A DNA stretch of 64,000 bases, from contig NZ_JAIOGQ010000009.1 of the NCBI RefSeq assembly GCF_019904135.1, positions 1 to 64,000 on the forward strand, given 5' to 3'. The position numbers were made by a program, and so were the translations under genes. Source of the DNA: Paenibacillus caui. Its GTDB lineage: Bacteria > Bacillota > Bacilli > Paenibacillales > Paenibacillaceae. Shown here piece after piece: positions 25,071 through 33,827 of the stretch. The number at the start of each line of letters is the position of its first letter. The first letter of the stretch is position 1. The notes below the pieces were generated by a model. It worked only from the letters and a program-made list of their open reading frames with translations, was not told where the DNA came from and did no database searches.

Positions 25071-26072
25071 TTAACCTTGCAGCCACGATTCGAAAAACTT
25101 TCGGTATCCTTCCCTCATCACCCGTTCCGAGAACATGTCAAAGGCATACTCCCTGTTCTGAGGCGACCATTTGCGCGGCAGTGCGGCAGCCATATTCACA
25201 AGCTCAAACCAGTTCTTCTCATTTCCGGCAAAAGAGTGAGCCGCGCTGATATGGTCATAGCAGGGGTGCTCAGGTTTTACTACAATCTTCCCCATGGCAA
25301 GCGCTTCGGTCAGGGGCATGGCAAAGGTGTCGAATTTGGAGCAGCTCCAGTATACTTTCGCCGAGTTCATCAACTTGAAAACCTCTTCCTGGGACAAGGC
25401 AAACTTCAGCGTAACATTATCCGGAATAGCATACTTCTTCATACTTTCCTTGTAGCGCAATCCCCCGAACACCATATAAACTTCCTTGTCGGGGTTCTGT
25501 CTGGCATACTCGATCACGAGATCCGGACGCCGGTTCTCCTCATCCCGGCCGATCCAGAGAATCCGGTTATCCACAATGTCGTCCGGACTCAGGAAACGGC
25601 TGGCCAGATGTTCGCTGAACCCGATCGGAATCACAGTGACGTCGGTTACCCCGAATTGCAGCGCCATCTGCCTTTTCAGGAATTCGGTCTGAACAATGGC
25701 TTTATCGACGATGGAGTAGAACGGCTTCATCATTTCATAGCCCGTCAGCGCAGGATCGGGGAAACTGTGGGGAAACAGCACGCTGTTCTTGATAAACATT
25801 TTTAAATAGGTGAAGCCGGAAACGGTGTAAATGACATGCTCGATGTTCTGGCTATAAATCTGGTCCAGCACAATATCGTAATTGACGAGATCGCCTTTTT
25901 CATGTTCATAGCCAGGAAGCCAATCATGCCCGCTGACATGTCTTTCCGGCGATATAAAGACAATCTCGACGCCCAGCTCTTTTCCGATCTCCCGCAGACG
26001 CTCCGCAAAAACTCTTGGGCCCTGCGCTTCCGCAAATTGAATTTTTCGCATGACGAGTCCAACCTTTGTCAT
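25071..26072 (-). CDS. Glycosyltransferase (GT-B fold, group 1-like)
   Basis: A 333-residue GT-B-type protein. The C-terminal half carries NRILWIGRDEENRRPDLVIEYA, VYWSCSKFDTFAMPLTEALAMGKIVV and PEHPCYDHI, the donor-binding region with the conserved acid-containing motif of GT4-type enzymes. The N-terminal half is a Rossmann-like acceptor domain. ATG at 26072 follows AAGGGAG and lies 6 bases after the stop of the APH-fold kinase gene, so the two are co-transcribed. Its acceptor is unknown. Confidence 0.78.
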   Translation of the reverse strand: MTKVGLVMRKIQFAEAQGPRVFAERLREIGKELGVEIVFISPERHVSGHDWLPGYEHEKGDLVNYDIVLDQIYSQNIEHVIYTVSGFTYLKMFIKNSVLFPHSFPDPALTGYEMMKPFYSIVDKAIVQTEFLKRQMALQFGVTDVTVIPIGFSEHLASRFLSPDDIVDNRILWIGRDEENRRPDLVIEYARQNPDKEVYMVFGGLRYKESMKKYAIPDNVTLKFALSQEEVFKLMNSAKVYWSCSKFDTFAMPLTEALAMGKIVVKPEHPCYDHISAAHSFAGNEKNWFELVNMAAALPRKWSPQNREYAFDMFSERVMREGYRKFFESWLQG

Positions 26073-26077
26073 CCGGG

Positions 26078-27076
26078 TCACTCCCTTGGTTTGATTTGCC
26101 GGGACATTCCGCCGTCCCCTAAAGCACATAGCCACGCAGCGCACCCCGCAATGCTGTCCATGCACTCTGTCCATTGGCGCTCAAGCTGCTGTCTGGTCCA
26201 GTGAACACTGCCGTGATGCAGGTCCGACTTGATGAGCAGCCCCATCCACAGCGAAAAAACTAACGAGAATTTGTAATATTTCATCACAAATCGCTCCGGG
26301 TTCAGCGCCTTCCCGTAATACCGCCTCTTGTTCAAATACGCCTGCAGGACCCCTTCACGCAGTTCGGTTGTAACCGCTATTTTCCGGGGAAAGACCGGGT
26401 GCGACATATCGATCAGATGATACAAATCCCACAGTGGCGAGTTCAGATGGACATGCTCCCAGTCCAGAATATACAGCTTCTCCTTAGCGAGCGCATAATT
26501 CCCCGCATGCAGATCGCCATGGGACAGCACCCGCTCTTCGCTTCCGACAAAGGAGATCGCCCATTCGGCAAGGTTCCGCAGCAGATCCGGCGGCAAAGAA
26601 AGCTCTCCAAGGATATCGCCCACATCCTGCTCCCGCTCAGTGAGAAAGGAAGCCATCGACTCCATCGGCGGCTTGGGGGCCGCAAGGTCAGCCTTCTCCC
26701 ATTCCGCGGCGGGGAGCGTGTGCCACCGGGCAGCAAGCGCGGCGACTTGCAGCATCGTCTTCTTATCATGCCTGTGTTCAAGCGCTCCCAGATCCTCGTA
26801 GATCACCCACCCGGGCTCCCCTTTCGGGGACCTGGCCAGCATCTCGGGATATACTCTGGGCAGCTGCGGCAGGATGTGCTCATAGATCCAAGCTTCCCGC
26901 TCCTCCTGCCCTGGATGCGTGACAGGCTTAAATATATAGCTTTCGGACGGCGAAACGAAAAACCGCTCGACATACCGGCCGTTCATCCCTTGATACAGAG
27001 GCTCTTTTCGAACAAGAAGGCGTTCATCCAAATATCCGTCCCGCGTCACGTACCGGTTTAAAGAATTGATGTTCAT
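26078..27076 (-). CDS. Aminoglycoside phosphotransferase (APH)-fold kinase
   Basis: A 332-residue protein with a kinase-like fold. VLSHGDLHAGNYAL is the catalytic loop (HGDLHxxN), and YILDWEHVHLNSPLWDLYHLIDMSH carries the metal-binding Asp. IYEDLGALEH is the hinge. Members phosphorylate small molecules, drugs or spore-coat partners; no target can be named. It forms a two-gene unit with the glycosyltransferase. ATG at 27076 is used; the GTG before it lacks a better site. Confidence 0.8.
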   Translation of the reverse strand: MNINSLNRYVTRDGYLDERLLVRKEPLYQGMNGRYVERFFVSPSESYIFKPVTHPGQEEREAWIYEHILPQLPRVYPEMLARSPKGEPGWVIYEDLGALEHRHDKKTMLQVAALAARWHTLPAAEWEKADLAAPKPPMESMASFLTEREQDVGDILGELSLPPDLLRNLAEWAISFVGSEERVLSHGDLHAGNYALAKEKLYILDWEHVHLNSPLWDLYHLIDMSHPVFPRKIAVTTELREGVLQAYLNKRRYYGKALNPERFVMKYYKFSLVFSLWMGLLIKSDLHHGSVHWTRQQLERQWTECMDSIAGCAAWLCALGDGGMSRQIKPRE

Positions 27077-27262
27077 CACCGTCTTTGATCTTGATAGTTG
27101 TACGATGAATAAAATTCAGGTTAGTTACAATTTAACTTAAACCGCGGAATCGGGCAACGCACTCTTGTACACATCAAGACAAAAAGCGGCAGCGTGTTGT
27201 TGACCGCGATTTCGGGTCCCAGCTCTGCAGTTTATGCCGATGAGTGAACCTCCAAATAGCTT

Positions 27263-27300
27263 AAAAAAAGGCATCCAAACTTTATCCGTTTGAATGCCTT
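27263..27300 (-). terminator. Terminator of the aguA-aguB operon
   Basis: AAGGCAT..CAAAC pairs with GTTTG..ATGCCTT and is followed on the reverse strand by a T7 run, 30 bases past the aguB stop codon. Confidence 0.8.
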
Positions 27301-27329
27301 GTTCATGTTTCAAAACCTGTAGCTAAGCG

Positions 27330-28205
27330 TCAGATCATTTGCTCCCCGTCGTAAGAAGCAATAACTCTATACAAGTCAGGACGGCGATCCCGGAAAATGC
27401 CCCATTCAATCCGCTGCGTTTCCAGCGCATCCAGATCGAATTCGGCTACGAGCACCGTCTCCTCGTCCCGTCCGGCTTCATCGACTTTGTTCCCCTGAGG
27501 TCCGGCGATAAAGGAAGAGCCGTAGAAGGTAATCTTGGAATCCTCATCGTCTTCCGCGCCGATCCGGTTGGAGGCAATAACCGGAACCAGGTTGGCGGCC
27601 GCATGCCCCAGCATGCAGGTCTGCCAATGATCCTTCGAGTCGATGGCGGAATCCTGCGGCTCCGATCCAATCGCTGTCGGGTAGAACAGCAGCTCCGCCC
27701 CCATCAGCGCCATGCAGCGCGCCGCTTCGGGATACCACTGGTCCCAGCAGACGCCGACGCCGATTTTGCCATAGCGCGTGTTCCAGACTTTAAACCCGGT
27801 ATCGCCGGGATTGAAGTAAAATTTCTCCTCATAGCCCGGTCCGTCCGGAATATGGCTTTTCCGGTATCGGCCGAGCACCTCGCCGTTCGCATCGATGACG
27901 GCAAGCGAGTTGTACCGGGCGTTGTTCTTTTTCTCATAGAAGCTGATCGGCAGAACCACCTTCAGTTCCTTGGCCACCTCTTTGAAATGACTTACCGCCT
28001 TGTTGTGCTCCATTTCGGTAGCGTACTGGTAATAATCGGCTTTCTCCTTCTGGCAGAAGTAGGGCGTTTCAAACAGCTCCTGCAGCAAAATAATCTGCGC
28101 TCCCTGCTCCGCTGCCTTGCGCACCAGCCGGTCTGCCTTGGCAATGTTCTCTTCTATATTCCAGGAACAGCTCATCTGTGTGGCTGCAACCTTCACTTTT
28201 CTCAA
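27330..28205 (-). CDS. aguB: N-carbamoylputrescine amidase
   Basis: Hydrolyses N-carbamoylputrescine to putrescine, CO2 and ammonia, the last step of the agmatine route. The 291-residue nitrilase-fold enzyme has the Glu-Lys-Cys triad: Glu in LLQELFETPYF, Lys in RYRKSHIPDGPGY, Cys in GVGVCWDQWYPEAAR. SHIPDGPGYEEKFYFNPGD and YPTAIGSEP fit this subfamily. The start is a TTG at 28205, seven bases after GGAGG. It follows aguA by 35 bases on the same strand. Confidence 0.93.
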   Translation of the reverse strand: MRKVKVAATQMSCSWNIEENIAKADRLVRKAAEQGAQIILLQELFETPYFCQKEKADYYQYATEMEHNKAVSHFKEVAKELKVVLPISFYEKKNNARYNSLAVIDANGEVLGRYRKSHIPDGPGYEEKFYFNPGDTGFKVWNTRYGKIGVGVCWDQWYPEAARCMALMGAELLFYPTAIGSEPQDSAIDSKDHWQTCMLGHAAANLVPVIASNRIGAEDDEDSKITFYGSSFIAGPQGNKVDEAGRDEETVLVAEFDLDALETQRIEWGIFRDRRPDLYRVIASYDGEQMI

Positions 28206-28240
28206 GGTCAATCCCTCCTTTTCTTGATGGTGCCGCATGG

Positions 28241-29269
28241 TTACTTTCCGGCAGGCATCTGCTGTGTCGTGCAGTGCACATTACCGCCTTCGCGGATGAC
28301 GGCCATGCCGTTTACGGTACGAATTTTTAGGTCCGGAAACGTCTTCTGCAGCACTTCCTGCGCCAAACGGTCCGTCTCCAGAGCCGTCCCGCCAAAGAAA
28401 GGCAGAATTATGCCCCCGTTTACAAAATAAAAGTTCAAATAGCTCAGCGTCAGCCGCGCCGTTTCATAGCTTACCGCAGGCGGCTGCTGCACCGGAATGA
28501 CCTCGATCGCTCTGCCCTTGGCATCCGTGCTCGCTTCCAGAACGGCCAGATTGTCACGGGTAATCTGATAATTCGCATCCTGAGGATCATCGCATACCTG
28601 TATCAGCACTTTCCCTGGGCCTGCAAAGCAGGCCACATTGTCCACGTGACCGTCCGTTTCGTCGCCGTCCAGTCCGCGCTTCAGCCAGATAATCTTCTCC
28701 ACGTTCAAATAATCCTTAAGCACCTGTTCAATCTCTTCGCGGCTTAAATGAGGATTGCGGTTCTTGTTCAGCAGGCACTCTTCGGTCGTAATAAGCGTGC
28801 CTTCGCCGTCCACATGGAAGGACCCGCCTTCCATAATAATCGGCGCATCAAATTGGGGGATGCCGAAACGGCTGAGCAGCTTCCCGGCCACCTGATTGTC
28901 GAGATCGAACGGCGCGTACTTCTCGCCCCAGGCGTTAAAGCCCCAATTGATGCCGGCGCGCTGCCTTGCCTGATTCAGAACAAACGTCGGACCGTTGTCG
29001 CGCAGCCAGGCGTCGCTGTGTTCAAGCGGCAATATTTCGATATTGTCCTCCGTGAACAAGGCTCGCACACGGGATACATCCTCGGGGTTGACAAGAACCG
29101 ACACCGGCTCGAATTCGGCAATCGCCCGGATCAGCTCCAGATAACCCTGGCTCACCTCTTCATACTGCTCCGGAAAAACCATGGACTCCCGAACGGGCCA
29201 GGAGATGAGCGTGCGCTCATGCTCCGCCCATTCCGGGGGCATAGAATAGTTAGCGGATTTAGGATTCAT
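28241..29269 (-). CDS. aguA: Agmatine deiminase
   Basis: Converts agmatine to N-carbamoylputrescine and ammonia. The 342 residues show the guanidine-group-modifying fold: AEHERTLISWP, SDAWLRDNGPTFV, IMEGGSFHVDGEG, ETDGHVDN with the catalytic Glu/His pair, and the C-terminal nucleophile Cys in GGNVHCTTQQ. With aguB it turns arginine-derived agmatine into putrescine. No arginine decarboxylase gene is in this window. Confidence 0.94.
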   Translation of the reverse strand: MNPKSANYSMPPEWAEHERTLISWPVRESMVFPEQYEEVSQGYLELIRAIAEFEPVSVLVNPEDVSRVRALFTEDNIEILPLEHSDAWLRDNGPTFVLNQARQRAGINWGFNAWGEKYAPFDLDNQVAGKLLSRFGIPQFDAPIIMEGGSFHVDGEGTLITTEECLLNKNRNPHLSREEIEQVLKDYLNVEKIIWLKRGLDGDETDGHVDNVACFAGPGKVLIQVCDDPQDANYQITRDNLAVLEASTDAKGRAIEVIPVQQPPAVSYETARLTLSYLNFYFVNGGIILPFFGGTALETDRLAQEVLQKTFPDLKIRTVNGMAVIREGGNVHCTTQQMPAGK

Positions 29270-29378
29270 CTATGTTCAACTCACTTTGATTATAATTTTA
29301 GGCATTCCATCCCCCATCATACAATATTCCGCCTTCCGTCTCAATCACGGACTTTCTTTTATGCCGCCCATTCGCCCA

Positions 29379-29651
29379 TTACTGCTTCCATACGTCGGCA
29401 TACTCCTTATGCCGTCTGAACAAAGCAAGCGCATAAGAACACGCAGGAACAATTTTAAGCCCGTTCTCGCGCGCATAGTGGACGGCTTTCCGGACAAGCT
29501 GCTCGCCTACCTTCTGGCCCCGAAGCTCTTCCGACACAAAGGTGTGGTCAATCGTCATCGTGTCTCCGTCCAGTATATAAGAAATTTCCGCCACAGGCCG
29601 TCCGTCCTCCTGCAAAATAAAACCGCTGCCGCTTTGCACCAACTCGCTCAT
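29379..29651 (-). CDS. Small GNAT-fold N-acetyltransferase (COG2388-like)
   Basis: A 90-residue single-domain protein: FILQEDGRPVAEISYIL, MTIDHTFVSEELRGQKVGEQLVRKAV (acetyl-CoA loop, with RGQKVG) and IVPACSYALALFRRHKEY. These mark the small COG2388/YjdJ-like branch. It follows AGGAGGG. The substrate is unknown. Confidence 0.82.
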   Translation of the reverse strand: MSELVQSGSGFILQEDGRPVAEISYILDGDTMTIDHTFVSEELRGQKVGEQLVRKAVHYARENGLKIVPACSYALALFRRHKEYADVWKQ

Positions 29652-29896
29652 AAATAGATACCCTCCTTGTGATCTGTTCGTCGGTCACGCTTCTCTTACC
29701 TATTGCCCTTTTTGGCATCCATTTAAACATGAAGCATTTCATGCTTTGCCCACTGGCGCCGCAAGGCGCTTCGTCCCGCTTCTTTCGGATTATGCCTCTT
29801 TCAGGCTTCCAATCTTATGTTATATTTATTTAACGCGCTGCTTACCAGCAGAGTTCAGGCAGCAAGAAACAACCGATGAAAAGCAAGGTGAACCCG

Positions 29897-32353
29897 ATGC
29901 AAGCCAATTTATTTCAATTTAAGCCCGAAGGCGCCGAAGGCAGGATTCCTACCGCACTTTCGGCTTCCTCGGAAACAAGCCGGGAGCTTGTCGATGACAG
30001 GGAGCCGGACGCCTGGTATTTCCGCAGGCTTGAAGCGAACGGAATCCTGCTGAACCGGCAGCAAATCAGGGCGGTCCGCCACGGGACCGGGCCCGCGCTG
30101 ACGCTGGCCGGCGCCGGTTCAGGCAAAACGTCCGTCCTCGTCTGCCGGACCGGGTACCTGATCGCCGTCCGCGGCGTAGCCCCCTCCAGCATTCTGCTGC
30201 TTACCTTCTCCAGCAAAGCGGCGGCCGAGATGCGCGAACGGATCGCCGGGCTGCCGGAGCTGGATACGCACAATATCAGCGGGCTTTCGGCTAGGACGTT
30301 TCACGCCTTTTTCCTCCGCTATCTCTACAGCCAAGGGGCAGCGATAGACCTGCTTACAGACACCACCAGGCAGCACATCATGTTTAAGCAGATCATGCGC
30401 GAGCTCGGTCTGCCGCAGGACGCCTACCAGCCGGAGACGCTGCTTGCGCTGCTGTCCTCGGCCAAAATGAATATGGTGGAGATCAGTGAACTGCCGGAAA
30501 CCAGCGAGACAGAAAGAGAGCTTAAGCAGATTTTTCGGCGGTACGAAGCGGTAAAGGCCGAGCAGCAGGTCATGGATTTCGATGATGTGCTGCTGCGCTC
30601 CTACCGGCTGCTGCAGGAAGATCCGCGAAGGCTGCGCTGGCTGCGACAGCGGTTTCGCTATCTGATGGTGGACGAATTTCAGGATACGAATTTGCTCCAG
30701 TACGAGCTGGTACGAATGATTGCGGGCCCGGACAGCAACCTGATGGCCGTCGGCGACGACGACCAGACCATCTACTCTTTCAACGGAGCGCGGAGCGAAT
30801 TTATTCTGAATTTCGACAAGCAGTATTCGAAAGCATCCGTCATTACGCTCGACATCAATTACCGCTCCAATCCGAAAATTGTCGGACTCGGGAATGATAT
30901 GATCCGACATAATTTGCAGCGCCGGTCGAAGACGCTGAGGGCGGCCAGGCGGAATGGGGCCGTGGGGCCGATGTATCTGAGGCCGTATACAACGGACAAG
31001 GAAGCCGAGTTTCTGCTGGACCGGATTGAAAGAGAGGTAGCAGCAGGAAAAAGAACTTACGGCGACTACGCCATTTTGTACCGCGCCGCCAGCAACAGCC
31101 GGGCCATCCTGGAGCAGCTTGTGCTGCGCGGAATCCCGCATATCGAATACGGGGACGGGCAGCTGCTCTACCAGCAGCGGGCTGTTCGCCCCGTGCTCGA
31201 TTATTTGCGGCTTTCCCTGAACCGGCGCGATTTTGCGGCCATGGAGAATGTACTGCCCTCCCTTTATATCAACCGCAATCTCGGCATGGCCCATATTATG
31301 GAATGCGAGAAGCGCCGGGCGAAAAAGGGGCCCCTGATCCATTTGCTGACCCTGCCGGGCCTGAAGGACTTTCAAACGGATAAAATCAGGGATCGGCTGG
31401 AGCTGATCCGCTCCCTTCGCAAGCAACCTCCCGCGGAGGCGATCCGGCTCATTCGAAGCCGGTTCTACAACAGCTATCTGGAGACCGATGAGCGTCAGGC
31501 AGCCACGCTGCACAGGGAAATGCTGAAGGAACTGCTGGACGAGCTTGAAGCATCGGCCGAGCGGTTCACCGGCACTGCCGAATTCATCGGCTTTATAGAC
31601 GATGTAATCGCCAAAAATGAGGAAGGCCGCTCCCGCAAGCTGGAAGAGCAAGGGAATCGGGTCGCCTTGATGACCATCCACCGGTCCAAAGGCCTGGAAT
31701 TCCCTGTCGTCTTCCTCATCGGCGCGTCTGAAGGCAGCCTGCCGCACGCTTCTGCCCTTGACGCAGAGCGGATGAAAGATATCCACCCCAAGCTCTCGGC
31801 GGATCAGAAGGGCCAGGCCGCGCTGGAAGAAGAACGCCGCCTCGCCTATGTGGCGGTCACGCGGGCCCGGGAGGAGCTGTGCGTCAGCTCGCCCGCGCGT
31901 TACCGGGGCAAAAAGGCAGGCGTATCCCGCTTTCTGCTCGCGGCTTTCGGTGCCGCGGGGGGCCCGAGCGGCGGCCCGGGGAACATGGCGGCCGCGCAGC
32001 CCGGGCACGCGCGGCAGGCAGGCGCACGCGGGCATCACGGCGTGCCGCAAAAGCCGCCAATACCGGCGCAATCGGTCCAATCGGCACACGCGGGCAGTGC
32101 TTCCAGAGTTTCCGGCCATCACGGCGACCTGGCGGCGGGTAAAGGCTCTTTCCGCAGCGCCAAAGGACCGGGCGAGGCAGCCGCTCCCGGCAATCAGGCG
32201 AAGGTCCGCCCTGTTCCCGCCTGGCTCTGCAACTCCCGCTCGTGCAGCGCCTGGGTCCGGATTGTCAGCGATCGCGAAGCCGGATTGAACGAAAGATTGT
32301 GCCCGCTTTGCGGTTCGGACATGACCAGGGGCTTCCGCGAAGTGCCGGTATAG
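29897..32353 (+). CDS. UvrD/Rep-type ATP-dependent DNA helicase with C-terminal zinc ribbon
   Basis: An SF1A helicase of about 818 residues. Motif I is LTLAGAGSGKTSVL, Ia is ILLLTFSSKAAAEMRERI, II is MVDEFQDTN, III is AVGDDDQTIYSFNGA, IV is INYRSNPKIV, V is LMTIHRSKGLEFPVVFLIG and VI is RRLAYVAVTRARE. After about residue 680 comes a Gly/Ala/His-rich linker and then a Cys-rich end (CNSRSC then CPLCGSDM), a probable zinc ribbon. The ATG at 29897 follows AAGGTGA, while an ATG 21 bases earlier lacks a ribosome site. It probably acts in repair or replication restart; it is shorter than PcrA-like UvrD only in its unrelated C terminus. Confidence 0.88.
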   Translation: MQANLFQFKPEGAEGRIPTALSASSETSRELVDDREPDAWYFRRLEANGILLNRQQIRAVRHGTGPALTLAGAGSGKTSVLVCRTGYLIAVRGVAPSSILLLTFSSKAAAEMRERIAGLPELDTHNISGLSARTFHAFFLRYLYSQGAAIDLLTDTTRQHIMFKQIMRELGLPQDAYQPETLLALLSSAKMNMVEISELPETSETERELKQIFRRYEAVKAEQQVMDFDDVLLRSYRLLQEDPRRLRWLRQRFRYLMVDEFQDTNLLQYELVRMIAGPDSNLMAVGDDDQTIYSFNGARSEFILNFDKQYSKASVITLDINYRSNPKIVGLGNDMIRHNLQRRSKTLRAARRNGAVGPMYLRPYTTDKEAEFLLDRIEREVAAGKRTYGDYAILYRAASNSRAILEQLVLRGIPHIEYGDGQLLYQQRAVRPVLDYLRLSLNRRDFAAMENVLPSLYINRNLGMAHIMECEKRRAKKGPLIHLLTLPGLKDFQTDKIRDRLELIRSLRKQPPAEAIRLIRSRFYNSYLETDERQAATLHREMLKELLDELEASAERFTGTAEFIGFIDDVIAKNEEGRSRKLEEQGNRVALMTIHRSKGLEFPVVFLIGASEGSLPHASALDAERMKDIHPKLSADQKGQAALEEERRLAYVAVTRAREELCVSSPARYRGKKAGVSRFLLAAFGAAGGPSGGPGNMAAAQPGHARQAGARGHHGVPQKPPIPAQSVQSAHAGSASRVSGHHGDLAAGKGSFRSAKGPGEAAAPGNQAKVRPVPAWLCNSRSCSAWVRIVSDREAGLNERLCPLCGSDMTRGFREVPV

Positions 32354-32573
32354 TCACGCCCGCAAGAGGGACTATACTCGGCTGCCCGGTTGCTCGGCTG
32401 TTCGGTGCCTAGCTATTCGGCTGCTTTGGGGAATTTACCGGATGTGCGGATTCATCGAGCCGTCCCGCGCACGATCCCTTTTTATGGCATCTAGTATTTA
32501 TGTTATTATTGATATATGGAAGGTTTGCTGACATCAGCAGAAGCTTGCCGCTAAAGAGAAAGGAGCTATGAAT

Positions 32574-33588
32574 ATGGAAAAAATACTGACACGTGACGAG
32601 GTCCAGACCGAAGCGACCTGGAATCTGAACGACCTGTTCGCCTCCGAGGAAGCTTTCGAAGCCAGCCTAAAGGACGCGGAGGCCAAGGCTAATCAAATGA
32701 CACGCTTCAAGGGCCGCCTTGGGGAGGGGCCTGGCGTGCTGCTGGATTGCCTGAACGAGCGGGAAGCGCTCATGGAGCAGGCTCTGAAAGCTTCAGCCTA
32801 CGCACGGCTGCGCCAGTCGCAAGACGGCACAAACCCTGCCAATTTGGCCCGTTCCGCCAAAGCCGGAGATGTGATGTCGCGGATTAGCTCCTCGCTGATC
32901 TTTATCGACTCCGAACTGCTGGAGCTTGAGGAGGGCAAGCTTGAAGCCTATGTTGCCGAAGAACCGGGACTTGCGCCGTTTGAACGCAGCCTCAAGCTGC
33001 TTCTGGCAACCAAGCCTCATCGCCTCGGATCCGAGACCGAAAGCGTGCTCGCTTCGCTTGGCGAAGTGCTGGGCGCGCCTCACCGCATCTATCTTCGGAG
33101 CAAGCTCTCGGATATGACCTTTGACGATATCGGCGAAGGCGAGAACAAGAAGCCCGTTTCCTTCCGCCTTTACGAAACGAACTACGAGATGTCGGCGGAT
33201 ACCAAGCTTCGCCGCGAGGCCTACGCCTCTTTCACCAAATCGCTGCACGGCTCGCGCCATACCTTTGCCGAAGCTTACGCAACCGAAGTGAAAAAGCAGG
33301 TTGTGCTCTCCCGGCTTCGCGGCTACGACTCGGTGACCGAAATGCTGCTCCAGCCGCAGCAGGTATCCACCCACATTTACAACCGGATTCATGACACTCT
33401 GCTTACGGAACTTGCCCCCCATATGAGGAGGCTGGCTGCGCTCAAGGGTGCTCAAAGCAGGCGGAAGCAAGAGCCCGCTTGAACTGATGGCCCTGGCCGG
33501 GGTGGATATGTCGACGAAAGAGCCGATCTCGCGGGCAGTCGCTTACGTCGGCTCTCTCGTCGCTGAGCTCGAAGCTCTTTATGCCTGA
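32574..33588 (+). pseudogene. pepF: Oligoendopeptidase F (M3 family), broken by an out-of-frame internal deletion
   Basis: The first about 295 residues match the N-terminal half of PepF (TWNLNDLFASEEAFEA; HRLGSETESVLASLGEV). They run into a stop at 33482. From 33451 another frame reads LKAGGSKSPLELMALAGVDM and on to a stop at 33588, matching the extreme C terminus of the same family. The middle, including the HExxH zinc site, is gone. Intact enzymes are about 600 residues, so roughly 250 are lost. CTCAAG at 33441 and CTCAAA at 33451 flank the join and suggest a short-homology deletion. The protein cannot be an active peptidase. Confidence 0.85.
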
Positions 33589-33633
33589 CAGAAATGAATG
33601 ATAGTAAGATTATCCTTTCTTATAGCCTGCAGC

Positions 33634-33683
33634 AAAGGGTGCCCTATAACGCCATGAATATGGCCCAGGGCACCCTTTCCTTT
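33634..33683 (+). terminator. Intrinsic terminator after the pepF remnant
   Basis: AAAGGGTGCCCT and AGGGCACCCTTT form a perfect 12-bp stem, followed by CCTTTTG. It would have closed the pepF transcript. Confidence 0.7.
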
Positions 33684-33827
33684 TGCATTCCCGCGTCCGT
33701 TCCGGGCCATATCGTGAATACTGGATTGGATATTTCTCAAAATCGGTTCTATTTTTGCTCTTTCCTACTATAATGGGTATCATAGCTCCTCTTCTGACAG
33801 AATACGAGGAAAAACGAGGTGATTAGG

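Noticed and set aside
30119..32122. Long reverse-strand open frame (667 codons) opposite the helicase gene
   Set aside because: It is a GC-rich shadow of the helicase; the forward frame has all SF1A motifs and this one has no recognisable domain.
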